Below, piece by piece: positions 43,257-53,833 of a stretch of 64,000 nt of DNA. The notes under the pieces were generated by a model. It saw nothing but the letters and a program-made list of their open reading frames with translations, searched no databases and had not been told where the DNA came from. Both the position numbers and the translations under genes were made by a program. This DNA is from Orychophragmus violaceus (lineage: Eukaryota > Streptophyta > Magnoliopsida > Brassicales > Brassicaceae). The stretch spans positions 64,388,580 through 64,452,579 of the forward strand of contig CM058230.1 in assembly GCA_030180135.1 (NCBI GenBank), in the 5' to 3' direction. Numbering within the stretch: the stretch's first letter is position 1; each line of letters opens with the position of its first letter.

Positions 43257-44447
43257 TGATAGGTATCAGGTTTTATCCTATATCTAACTGCAAGTGCACA
43301 GTTCAGTAGTCGTAGTATATAGGTATCGAATCCACAGGGACTCCGTATTCAATAGCTCAAGAACAGGAAATTAAACTAGGAAGAAAGCAATGTGATTGAA
43401 TTAAAACAATGCAAGAAAGTAAACAGAAAGCAGAGATTATTGGTTGTAAAAGAAAGTTATTAAAAGCGCTAAGTCTAGGGCGTTCTCAGGAAATCAGACA
43501 AGCAGACAGTTCATTCAGCAAGGATCTAATTAAGCACAGTTCTAGAACTCAAAACACAGATATAGAATTAACCAAATTCCTTTGCGATAATTCTCTAAGT
43601 CTAAGTGCAGCAAACCAAACTTTCGTTTGCGAGAACTAACAGATTAAACTAGCATTAATCCCAAGTTTGATATGTTCACAATTATCCTAAACCAAACTTT
43701 CGTTTGCGAGAAGTTTAATTGCTCAACCTAATCAGTTCAGATTCCTAAACCCCACTTCCGTGACGTATTTAGCAACCTAAGATCTAGATTCTAATTGATC
43801 AGGTTAGAACTAGCTTTAAGCACAATTAGATTGAAGAACATATATAGTTATGAATCCTTGACTGAATTTAACAAGTCTAGCAAGTCATGAAATCCTATGT
43901 GAGAAACCCTAAACCTAACAAAGAATCTACTCAGACATAGATAATGAAAACATAATCATATGATGAATAAATTGCATAGAAGATAAAGAATAAAAGGGGT
44001 TCGAAATCTTCTCCAAATACAAATGAAGTAAAGGTTCAGATCAGCCCCAAAAGCTCTAAAAATCCTCTGCTCTTAATTATGAAAGCGTAAGTAAATAAAA
44101 CACCAAAAACTTAATTATATAGGTCTAATCTCGGCCAGGGGCTTCTTTGTAAATATCAGGAACTTCTGGATCAGAGTGCAATATCTTGACTCTTCATAAA
44201 CAGCCGAGTTTCGGCCCATCTCGCTGGTGCATCGATCGATGCTAGAGTGCAACGATCGACGCATTCTTCTGTTTCGGACAGTGAACTCTATCTCTCGGCC
44301 AAACACTCCAAAAATCTCCAAAAAGTGCCATAATCACCAAGTATGCTCCAAACCTGATTATACCTGTAAAAGACTCTAAAAGAACACAAAAGACACTAAA
44401 ACACACTTATATCATGGTCTAAAATTAGTAAAAACCATGATATATCA
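43257..44447 (-). repeat. Athila 2 5' LTR
   Basis: 1191 bp, nearly identical to 40443-41635. Its palindrome pair lies at 44224-44265. Confidence 0.92.
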
Positions 44448-44452
44448 ATTGT

Positions 44453-45768
44453 CCATGCATGCAGCGAGAGACGAAGTCATTAATTCAGAGCACTACAAGA
44501 CAAAATTCAGTGTCCTCGCCACAAATTTTTTATGAGGCCCATCACGCTTTGGACAGAGGATCCATCGGCCTCAGTCCATCGAGGAGATTAGCCGGATGCA
44601 AGCCTTCGATCAGATCACGTTTTTGTCACAGAGATTCCATCGGTCTTGATACAACGACGAGTTGCAACCGATACAAGCCAAATTCGGATCAGCTTAATTA
44701 CAATTTTTGCCACTCGAGCCAAAACACTTCATATACGGTTTTAGACCTAAATTTTGAGATCTATCTTCTTCCTTGTATTTTTCTTTCATTCCTTTTGGAT
44801 CTAAAACATTTTGTAAACTTTTATTTTAAGTCTTAGTCAAGTATTGTTATCTTTTTAATTTATTTTCTCTAATCATGATTTCCATTATTTTTCCAATGGA
44901 TTTTGATGGGATTAATATGATTAGTGAGTAGTCTCTTTGGGTTTTGAGATGAGGTAGACTAGGACTTTCTTAGGGATGATCTAAGGGTGTTTATTGCTTA
45001 ATTTTTATTAATCCTTCTCTATTAGGTTGTTCTTTATGCTAGGTTGCAAGAAATTGTTGAACCTAGACATTAGGCTTTTCCTTGCCCACAAGGTGTTTGA
45101 TGAAATGCTTGTTAGAACCTAATTATATATTTTCCATGCATAGCCAATGGGAATTGATGTCTAAGGTGTTTAATAGTCAAATGAACTTGTTTTGGCATGC
45201 TTAATTGATTTTTGATCAAAATTGATAGATTGTTATTGATTAGGAATTGATTAAAGGGATCTTTGCTTAGAGATATGATTGATCTAATGTTTTGAGTTCT
45301 AGACTATGATTAAAGCTTGCTTGAATGGTTAAACGGTTGATAATAAATGCATGCTATCTTGGATTTGATATTGATAAATGGATTAATGCTTGATTAGCAT
45401 AGAGTTAGTTGTATGGGAATATGATTAGCTACTTGATAGTTCATTTAATCATCTTCTTGAGCTTGGTTGATTGATAAACACCTAGATAAGATCATCCTTT
45501 GATAGACCTAACTCCTTGACCTAATCTTAGACCATTTTCTCTTATCAATTGCTTAATCTCTTATTTCATTTGCTTACATGTTTGCTTTCTTTTTTCACTT
45601 AGGTTGTTAGCTTAAAATCAACTTTAACTGGCTTAGCTCTTTTAGTTGTATGTATTCCTTTTGGCTAGACTCATACCCATTTGGATTGACAACCTCAAGT
45701 ACTACAATGACATGTTTAGTAGATTTGAGGAATTGATATAGTCAAGAACCGAAAAATTCTACTTATCA
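44453..45768 (+). repeat. Probable 3' part of a Ty3/gypsy LTR (Tat/Athila type)
   Basis: No ORF. The terminal stretch (45660-45768, CTCATACCCATTTGGATTGACAACC region, ending ACTTATCA) resembles the ends of long Tat/Athila LTRs. It is the continuation of 40090-40442 across Athila 2. Assignment is by resemblance only. Confidence 0.4.
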
Positions 45769-47237
45769 AGTACCTTGGGGCATACGTGGGGTCCATGGCG
45801 TGTTCATGGTGTTGACTTTGGACATCAACGGGACTAGCGATCACAGGTATCGAGAGAGCGCTCAAGTATCCATGGAGTGTCTAGGAAAAGTAGGTGTCTT
45901 GTTTGGTATGTAAGTGACTCGTTCGGGGTAATATTTGTGAGGTGATATTATCATTGTTCTTGTGTTTTTTTGTTTGTTGATGATCGAGATAAATTTGTGG
46001 GTCCCTAGGACCTGCACTCACTGGGTGATCCAGATTACGTCCCTCTATTTTTGTAGGTTATCATGAAGAGTTGCAGGAGTAGATGATCGGGTGTGGTGAA
46101 ATGTTTTCGGGAAGTGGGATTCTTTTTAAGTTTCATTTCATTTTTTAAGTCTTATGTGTTTCTTTCAGTTTTCGTTAAGATGATTCGGATTTGGATTTGG
46201 TTATGTAAGACTTTTAAGTTGGGATTTTAATAAAGTATTGTGGTTTAAGAGATTGTTATGGTGGTTATGTGGGTGTGTTTCACGGTGATGTGAACGGTTG
46301 TTGTACAAGTTGAAATGTTATGTTACGATCCGAAGGGACGGGGTGGCACAAAACTAATCAATCAATAGACCTAATAATTTGTAGAGTTAACGCACTCACT
46401 ATCTTAAGGATGATGAAACAAAGGAATTAACAGATGAGAAATGTTAGTGTTGATGCCAGGAAAGGATATCCCGACATATCTTCGCTCAGATCCGACATGT
46501 TTCCTGTCTTCCGATGTTCTTGTCTCGAAATTGGAACCTAAAAGGCGACGAAATGGATCATTGTGTTATTGTCTTTTCCAAAAAAAAAAGGAATCATATG
46601 AAACAATATCCAAAACGGCGATCCGGATTTGCGGTAATTAAATTGGCTCACTTTAATCGGTCTCTCCATTTTTGTGACATCCTGAGTTTGGCATGCATAC
46701 TAAAATTATAACTAAAAATTATATAAAAGAAACACAAATTACATATAAAATGTATTGAAAATTATACTCTTTCTAAAGATATAAAATATCAAAATTCTGC
46801 AAATTTACCACTATTTAAAAAAAAAAATATCGTCTAAATATTACTTTTATAAGTTTCTTAATTTTTTTTTTCATTAGTTATACTAAAGATACATATTTAT
46901 AAATAAAGTTGACTATTTAATTGATATTTAGTTTAATGAGTGTCTATAGTAAACAACTCTCGTGTACTCATCTTTAATTATTTTGTTTGGGTAAATTTCG
47001 ACACATGATACCATTAATTAGATATGGGATGGGATACATGATAGAAAATGGGTAAAAAGATCACAACTCTGTTGATATGTTCTTTATATCTAGTTTTTAA
47101 GTAAATAATTTGGATTTTTTAATTCATAGAATTAAATGTATAGAAATAAGAAACTGATGTAACAATATAAGAAATTTGATGGACACCTGAGCAATAAGCG
47201 TCTATAGATCATGATGATTGCTTCCTAACTATTGCTA
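45769..47237. other. Unclassified repeat-like spacer
   Basis: 45769-46350 has the look of an LTR or 3' untranslated tail of a gypsy element, but no boundary, primer site or coding trace is visible. 46351-47237 is AT-rich without features that I recognise. Confidence 0.35.
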
Positions 47238-48540
47238 CTAGTTATCTTACTACCTCTGCGCACGCGGGGAGGTCATGTGACATTCTTGTAGCTTTTTTTA
47301 AAAAATTATAAAATGGTAAGATTTGTTTTGTATTTTGAATTTTATAATTATTTCATTTTAACTATATTTTATGTGTTTTCTTGAGTATTATAATATTGTT
47401 GTTTTCACATTTTATGGAAAATTTTTAATTATTTTATTTGTATTTTTTTTTTTTTCTTTATATTAAAATTACATAATTCATTTTTTGTGGTATGTCTGTA
47501 CTTAATATTCATCTTTGTAATATAGCTTAGGAAAATAAAATATTGGTCTTATTGTATGTTTTGTATCTTTGAATCTATATTTTCTTTTTAAATTGCTTCA
47601 TGTTTAGACTATATTCTTTGTATTTTTTAAATAATATAATATTGTTCATTTCGTTTTTCACTCATTTATAGAAAAACTCTTAATTAATCTATTTGTATCA
47701 ATTTTTCATTTTTTCTTTATATAAAAGTTATGTATATTAGACTTTATGGTCCTTTTGTACTTGATATTACTATTTAATATATTAAATAAATTTTGGTTTT
47801 ATTACATGGGTTTGGTTTTATTGTATTGAATTTTTTTGAGCCAAGTTATACAAAAAAATTGTTAGGCCAATTAATATATTCATTATCCTTCATTTGTGTC
47901 ATAAAATGTTTTTATTTTTTCCGGTTCCATTTATAAACTTAAAAATGGTTTGCTTTCTATTTCTAAGTTTCATTATTATTCATTTTATATTGTATTCTTC
48001 ATAGGTTTTCTTTAGTAGTAAAATATTGTTCTTTTCATTTTCTTTTTTTTCCATCTGTTTATCGTAGAACTTTTAATTATTTTATTTGTAGATACATTTG
48101 ATTTTTCTTTTTCATAAATTTTTTTCATAATTTGTTTTTTGGGTTCAATCGTACTTGATGTTTTTTGAACATTTTTAATTAAATATTAGTTTTTTGTTGT
48201 TTTTTATATTTATGAGTTTTTATTCTATTTTTATAAATATTTTATTTTCATACTATTTTTGTGTGTTTTTTATTAATATAATATTTTTCATCTCTTCCTC
48301 TTTTAGAGAAACACGTACATATTTTATTTGTATATATTTTAAAATTGTAATATATAAAAACACATTTTTGTGGCCATTTGTATTTGATATTTCTTTTTAG
48401 TATAGTTTAAGTAAATATTAATGTTGGTTTTTTTGTATTTATGAGTTTTATAATTTTTCTATAATTATTTATAATTTAGAATATATTCTTTGTGTTTTGT
48501 TTTATAATATTTTATTGTTCTTTTTCGGTTTTTATCATTT
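47238..48540 (-). mobile_element. Helitron, minus strand, AT-rich body with 3' hairpin
   Basis: The 3' end on the minus strand is CTAG followed by T (47238-47241 preceded by A on the plus strand). Ten bases inside lies a GC-rich hairpin at 47252-47273 (ACCTCT pairing with GGAGGT, GC core between). CTRR end, hairpin spacing and insertion between A and T fit Helitrons. The body to about 48540 is very AT-rich and made of diverged tandem units. No RepHel gene is present, so it is non-autonomous. The 5' TC end was not found; the element may extend to the right. Confidence 0.6.
47420..48460. repeat. Diverged tandem repeats inside the Helitron
   Basis: Four related blocks start near 47423, 47688, 48068 and 48312. 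Each runs TTTAATTATTTTATTTGTA, a T-rich tract, then a GTACTTGAT(A/T)TT motif, then ATTGGT or TTTTGGTTTT and a TATGAGTTTT-like end. Spacing varies between about 245 and 380 bp. Confidence 0.6.
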
Positions 48541-49361
48541 TGTTGTAGCCAAGGAATTGGCAATAGAATTAGAGACATGAATTGAAACATGTACTATAAA
48601 GATTGTTATGCTGTAATATCTATAGCAGTGACGTGTTTCATCTCTCAATGGAACAATACAAGCAATAAGCTTCTTGATGATCTCGGCTAACCAAAAACTA
48701 AAACATATTTGGGCAAGCGAAATCCATGGAAAAATGACACATTTTAAACAACTTCGAACCAAGCAGGATCCCGACCGCACCAAAAACAACGGCAAGTCTC
48801 AACATTGGCAACTACGGAGCTTCTCTCGTCCAATATGTTTTGGTTTTTGTTTTTTCTTAGCAAACTGTAATGTGAAAAAATATACAACAGCTACTATAAC
48901 CTGGAATCTTCAGAGATCTCTTTACTCCAAGCATTTATAATATGAAGTCATGTAGTCTCGCTCCTATGTCTAGCGGACCGTCATCTCCACCAACAGTGTG
49001 AAGAACCACAGGAATAGTCGAGAAAACTTGGACGGTCAAAGGAAAAACCGCAGGGGAAACAACCTCGTTCCGCTCGGTGTTACTAACAGACATCGCACTC
49101 TGCATTTAGCAACACATAGGTCACAAGGACTGACCGAATACGAAACCTCTTTCAAGGGCTTGAAATAGCTTCTTCCACCTCTTTTGAAATCGACTTTATC
49201 TAAGATTACGGTTGATGTTGCCTCTAGCCAGTCTGCACACAAGCCTTCAATTCGGTCGTAGTATATTCTCCGCTCAATCTGTAGCGGAAACAATAATAAA
49301 AAGAGTTATGGAAAGCGAGCTAGATAATTTGATAGATGGCAAATGAATCAGTAGAGACTTA
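48541..49361 (-). pseudogene. Unrecognised host-gene fragment
   Basis: On the minus strand a splice-acceptor-like TTTCCGCTACAG precedes an open stretch from 49278 (IERRIYYDRIEGLCADWLEA) to about 49040. A frame change follows, then a conserved-looking segment (PAVFPLTVQVFSTIPVVLHT, then GGDDGPLDIGARL) near 49080-48960. A further open stretch lies at 48535-48795. I do not recognise the protein. Codon use and motifs look like an ordinary gene rather than a transposon, so captured or decayed host exons are likely. Gypsy 3 inserted just upstream, in what would be an intron. Confidence 0.4.
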
Positions 49362-49728
49362 TGATAGATCAATGTTATCTAGAACTCTGTAATATGAAAG
49401 AATGAAGGATTATATTGAATAGAAGAAGAAGATACAGCTTGAGTTCACTCAGTTCATCACTCTCATGTCGAGTGACCAACTAGAATGACAGTCTCATCAC
49501 GACTGTGTACATAAGACTCATATCGTCAAATGATAACAACATCAAGCATAAGAAACTAGCTCAAGTCTCTGTTCTTATTTATATACAAATCTTCTCTCGG
49601 TCAACTCCCCTTGTTGACCGCTTCAATGTTGAGCTGACTCAACCGCCTCAACTGCCATCTCAACCGAATCCTCCACGTCAGCTAACGGCTTCTTCTTCTT
49701 ACGAAAGTATGACTGATGGTATCTATCA
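49362..49728 (-). repeat. Gypsy 3 3' LTR
   Basis: 367 bp, TGATAGATCAATG to GGTATCTATCA on the plus strand. Ends are TGATAG and CTATCA. It is identical to 56266-56632 in my base-by-base comparison. Confidence 0.95.
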
Positions 49729-51502
49729 ATACCCCCCCCCCCCATCAAAATCAAGCTTGCCCACAAGCTTGAATGATGGAAACTGCCGTATAAACTCCTT
49801 AGAGCTGATCCAAGAGTTGTCTTCTACCGAGTGATCAACCCACTTCACCAATAACTCCAAAGTACCATCCGAAGTATAACGTTTGTCCACTACATCCTCT
49901 GGATAACTGAATACCGCAGATTCCTCAAGACAAACAGGCGGAAGATGCGTACAAGTATCACTGCTTCCCAAAGCTTTCTTTAACTGAGAGACATGGAAGA
50001 CCGGGTGTATTCGGGAAGTATCGGGTAGCTGTAACCGATAAGCCGTTTTACCAATCCGTTCAAGAACTCTGTAAGGACCGTAAAACTTAGCCGCCAATTT
50101 TTGACAAAAACGTCTGGAGACTGTCCGTTGACGATAGGGTCTCAGTTTAAGATACACCATATCATTAACAGAGAATTCAATGTCCCTTCTATGTTTGTCA
50201 GCTTGATTCTTCATAATTTGTTGCGCACGTTCCAAGCTTTGTTTCAACTGAATGAGCATCTTATCCCTTGCCTGTAATGACTTCTCCAGCTCAAAGTTAT
50301 TAGTAGAACCCAACTCAAAAGGAATCAACGCAGGTGGATCTCTTCCATAGACTACATTGAATGGGGTAGTCTTCAAAGATTTGTGGAACGAGGTGTTATA
50401 CCAAAGCTCAGCCCAAGACAAATACTTCTGCCATGTTTTCGGATGGACTGATGAGAAACACCGCAGGTAAGTTTCCAGACAACGGTTCAGAACCTCAGTT
50501 TGGCCGTCGGTTTGGGGATGATAAGAGGAGCTATACTTCAATTTTGTACCCGCCAGCCTAAAAGCTTCTGTCCAGAAGGAACTGAGAAATACTTGCCCAC
50601 GGTCTGAAACAATGCTTTTGGGAAATCCGTGTAACCTTACTACCTCAGCCACGAATACTCTGGCCACATCCAGAGCATTAAACGGATGCCTCAATGTCAA
50701 AAAATGACCATACTTACTTAACCTATCAACCACCACAAGGATCACATTGGAACCATTAGAGACTGGTAAGCCTTCAATGAAATCCATGCTAACATCTTCC
50801 CAAATGTGTGCTGGTATTGGCAGTGGCTGAAGAAGGCCTGCTGGAGAGAGTGTAGAGTGTTTATGAGTTTGACAAATCATGCATTCAGCCACATATTCCT
50901 GAATCTGCTTCATCATACCCTCCCAATAAAATGATCTCTGCACTCGTTTCAATGTCTTAAACACCCCTGAATGTCCTCCAAACTTACTATCATGACATTC
51001 TGAGAGAATCAGTGGAATAAACTGAGAAGTCTTTGGAATGACTAATCTGTGTTTAGACCATAATCTTCCTTCTATCAACTGATACTTCGATGACTGCAGG
51101 GTTTTATCCTTCAATTGTTGTACCAAAGACTGAATACTCACATCCCCATCAATCTCATTAAACAAATCCTGCCACTGAATCACTGTTGGAGTCGTCAAAG
51201 ACAGCAACAGAGTGGATACTGCCATGGAACGAGATAAGCCATCTGCTGCCTTGTTTTCGCACCCCGGTTTATAGAAGATTTCGAAATCAAAACCCAGTAA
51301 TCGTGTTAGCCACTTCTGGTATTCAAGATTAACCTCCTTCTGTTCCAGCAAGTACTTCAAGCTACGATGATCCGTGTGGACATGGAAGCGTCTACCAATA
51401 AGGTAGTGTTTCCATTTCCTTACTGCCATTACAATTGCCATAAGTTCACGTTCATACGCTGGTTTGAGTTGTTCCCTTGCTGTTAACGCGTGACTAAAGA
51501 AG
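49726..51502 (-). pseudogene. Gypsy 3 RNase H end, integrase and chromodomain
   Basis: Open from 51441 to the stop at 49726-49728 (571 aa). RNase H continues from the other side of the nested copia with LTAREQLKPAYERELMAIVM and HTDHRSLKYLL. The integrase HHCC finger ends CMICQTHK. The DDE core has SMDFIEGLPV, SIVSDRGQVF and HPQTDGQTEVLNR. The GPYRVLERIG motif and a chromodomain follow (PEDVVDKRYTSDG, LLVKWVDHSVEDNSW, FIRQFPSF). Chromodomains guide chromovirus integration to heterochromatin. The stop TGA is formed by the first three bases of the 3' LTR, and the preceding Gly run is encoded by the polypurine tract. Confidence 0.92.
49729..49750 (-). other. Gypsy 3 polypurine tract with G12 run
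   Basis: On the minus strand GATG is followed by twelve G and TAT, directly before the LTR. It also encodes the terminal Gly residues of the polyprotein. Confidence 0.85.
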
Positions 51503-51743
51503 TGAGGGATCTTTGGGTGTTAATCCTGATTCCATTTATCAGATTACTTGATCCTAAACATGCCAGATCTAGGTTCTCTTGATTAGAAACATAAGTAGAT
51601 CTCACCTTTTACCTGTTTTGCAGCGGAAAGAGAGAACAGGTCAGAGATCAGAGAGCCACCGAGTGATAACTCCTCCAGAGGTTCACACACGCACACCAAG
51701 CAGGAAGAAAGCTGCTAGACCGAGCTGTGGGAGGTCGCAGGGA

Positions 51744-52740
51744 AACTTTCTAAAACCGAAAACTTTCTAACTTTAGAAATTTCTTAAAATCCAAAACCCG
51801 CAAATCCAGAAACTTCTATTTTAAGAAACTTTCTAATTTCAAAATTTCGGAAACTTTAATTTAAAAATCGACTTTATAATTTTATAAAATAAATTTTAAA
51901 TTAATCTTAAGAAAGACTCAAATAATTGGCCCAATTGTTTTAACTTCTTGGCCGAGGCCCAAGAATTTGTCCATGTCCAAGACATGACCCAATTGTCCAA
52001 TTAATTGATATAACCGGTCTGGTTCATTAAAATTGGTCTAACCAAAATTAATTACTACGACGACCACAATTGTCAACCGGTTATTTACTAAACCGGATTT
52101 TCTCAATTTATTTGGTCCAACCAAATCAAATTAGAAAATCCTGGTTTAGGTACTAAATCCAATAATTCTTTCGACATTGGATTTCTTATCCCGGTTTAAC
52201 CAGACTTAATAAAATTATTCAATCTGTTTATTAAACCGAGACGTTTAATTTTAATTAAATTAAACCGAGTCTAAACCCTAACCGCATCGATCGATGCTCT
52301 CAGCATCGATCCTGCAACGATCGTTCATCGATCCTGCATCGATCGATGCTCTCACGCATGCACGAACGGTTATCAGGTTTGGCCGAGAGATTCTCGCGAG
52401 ATCCATGCGATCGTTTGAACGATCCATGCGATCGCGGTCAATCTCTCGCGACTGCAACGATCGATCCTTACATTGCATCGATCGATGCAATGCGATCTCT
52501 CGTGGTTGCATCGACCGATCATGCGATCGCATCGATCGATGCATCGCGATCACAGCCGATACTTCTTAATGAAAATCGCATTCTTCCAAATCAATATAGC
52601 TTGGATTTTTGCGATTTCAAATGTGTTTAGGTTTCAATTCCTTGTTGCTTAAGTGATTTATCTTATCAGTAGTTGATTCAAAACACTTCTTAAACAAGGA
52701 AACAATTCTAAACTGAATCTAAACAAGAAAAACCAGAACC
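51744..52740 (-). other. Copia D leader remnant
   Basis: Non-coding leader sequence with the AACCGG-rich composition of this copia family and a strong palindrome cluster at 52284-52550. Confidence 0.75.
52284..52550. repeat. CGATCG palindrome cluster (copia D leader)
   Basis: Densest cluster in the window. GCATCGATCGATGC occurs at about 52283, 52337, 52474 and 52525, with GCAACGATCGTTC (52315), GCAACGATCGATCC (52453), GCATCGACCGATCA (52508) and several CATGCGATCG sites between. Both strands stay open across it because it lacks stop codons; no protein is implied. Confidence 0.88.
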
Positions 52741-52756
52741 AATGGCTCTGATACCA
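52741..52756 (-). other. Copia D primer-binding site
   Basis: Minus strand TGGTATCAGAGCCATT, one base inside the 5' LTR. It matches initiator tRNA-Met. Confidence 0.9.
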
Positions 52757-52757
52757 C

Positions 52758-53431
52758 TGAGGGATCTTTGGGTGTTAATCCTGATTCAATTCATCAGATT
52801 ACTTGATCCTAAACATGCCAGATCTAGGTTCTCTTGATTAGAAACATAAGTAGATCTCACCTTTTACCTGTTTTGCAGCGGAAAGAGAGAACAGGTCAGA
52901 GATCAGAGAGCCACCGAGTGATAACTCCTCCAGAGGTTCACACACGCACACCAAGCAGGAAGAAAGCTGCTAGACCGAGCTGTGGGAGGTCGCAGGGAGA
53001 GAGAGAGTCACGGCTAGGGCTACTTCTCGACCTGAACTCGTCTTAAGTTTATATAAAACTTGTTCAGTTCGTTTTGGGCCATTTGGCCCAAATGCCAATT
53101 AACTCCGAGGCGTTCGCGCATTGCATCGATCGTTGCACCTTATGCATCGATCGATGCACAATGGCTAAACCCTCTTATTCTCTCTAAGTATAGTAAATGC
53201 CTAGCACTTTTACCATACTCCTGCTAAACCGTTCCTACACGATTTCCTGTTAGCTTAGGCGTGTGACCCATATGGGATCATATAATAAAGGCAATAAGTC
53301 CAAGACTTATAGATCATGAGCGGACTCTAGCAAGCCATCATGACCCCCAGTATTATATGACTTATGTCTGATCTTTGACATACTCTTACTTTCTAGAGAC
53401 AGTACCGAGATTACTGGACACATTTCCAACA
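52758..53431 (-). repeat. Copia D 5' LTR
   Basis: 674 bp, TGAGGGATCTTTGG to CACATTTCCAACA on the plus strand. It includes a palindrome pair at 53123-53160 (GCATCGATCGTTGC and GCATCGATCGATGC). Confidence 0.92.
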
Positions 53432-53436
53432 AGAAG

Positions 53437-53833
53437 GCTATTGGGTTCTTCTGTTGCATCAAGACAGCTCCTACCCCGAATCCTGATGCATCAGACTCTA
53501 CGATGAATGTATCCGAGAAGTCTGGGAGTGCTAATACAGGGGCACTAACCATAGCCTGCTTTAACGTGTCAAATGCCATTTGAACCTCCTGGTTCCATTC
53601 AAACTGATCAGCTTTCAACAGTGAGGTGAGCGGACGAGCCATCACTCCATAATTTCTGATAAACCTGCGGTAATATCCAGTTAGACCAAGGAACCCTCGT
53701 AGTTGCTTCACAGTCTTGGGAGTTGGCCACAGTTGCATTGCTTCTGTCTTTGCCATATCTGTAGCCACACCGTTGGCAGAGATAATATGACCGAGGTAAT
53801 CCACCTTCTCTACTCCAAATGAACATTTTTTCG
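53437..53833 (-). pseudogene. Gypsy 3 RT end and RNase H start
   Basis: Out of frame with the upstream RT because of a missing base in an A run at 53829-53834 (FANRKK becomes FANRKN). It then reads the conserved connection: DYLGHIISANGV, LRGFLGLTGYYRRFI, NYGVMARPLTSLL. The RNase H start VESDASGFGVGAVLMQQKNP follows, after which copia D interrupts. Reading through into copia D is meaningless. Confidence 0.9.

Larger units (their letters stand above)
40443..44447 (-). mobile_element. Athila 2, internally deleted Athila element
   Basis: 4.0 kb, minus strand, with two complete LTRs (1193 and 1191 bp) and a perfect target duplication ATTGT (40438-40442 and 44448-44452). The internal region is only 1.6 kb: the last ~87 codons of integrase follow the 5' LTR directly, then the conserved non-coding 3' region and polypurine tract. 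Primer site, gag, protease, RT, RNase H, most of integrase and the ORF-1 gene are missing. LTRs differ at about eight positions by eye. It is related to Athila 1 at 1-4603. Confidence 0.92.
51503..53431 (-). mobile_element. Copia D, deleted Ty1/copia nested in gypsy 3
   Basis: Target duplication AGAAG is perfect (51498-51502 and 53432-53436). A full 5' LTR (52758-53431), initiator-Met primer site and part of the leader remain. The leader is then joined at 51743/51744 to the last 241 bp of the 3' LTR (51503-51743). Everything from the leader to the U3 part of the 3' LTR, including all genes and the polypurine tract, was lost after insertion. The LTR core (GTGTGACCC, GGGATCATATAATA, AATAAGTCC) matches copia A, B and C. 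It interrupts RNase H of gypsy 3. Confidence 0.9.

Noticed and set aside
52278..52630. Overlapping ORFs on both strands rich in Arg, Ser, Asp and Ile
   Set aside because: Produced by the CGATCG palindrome cluster, which lacks stops in several frames; repetitive and not protein-like.
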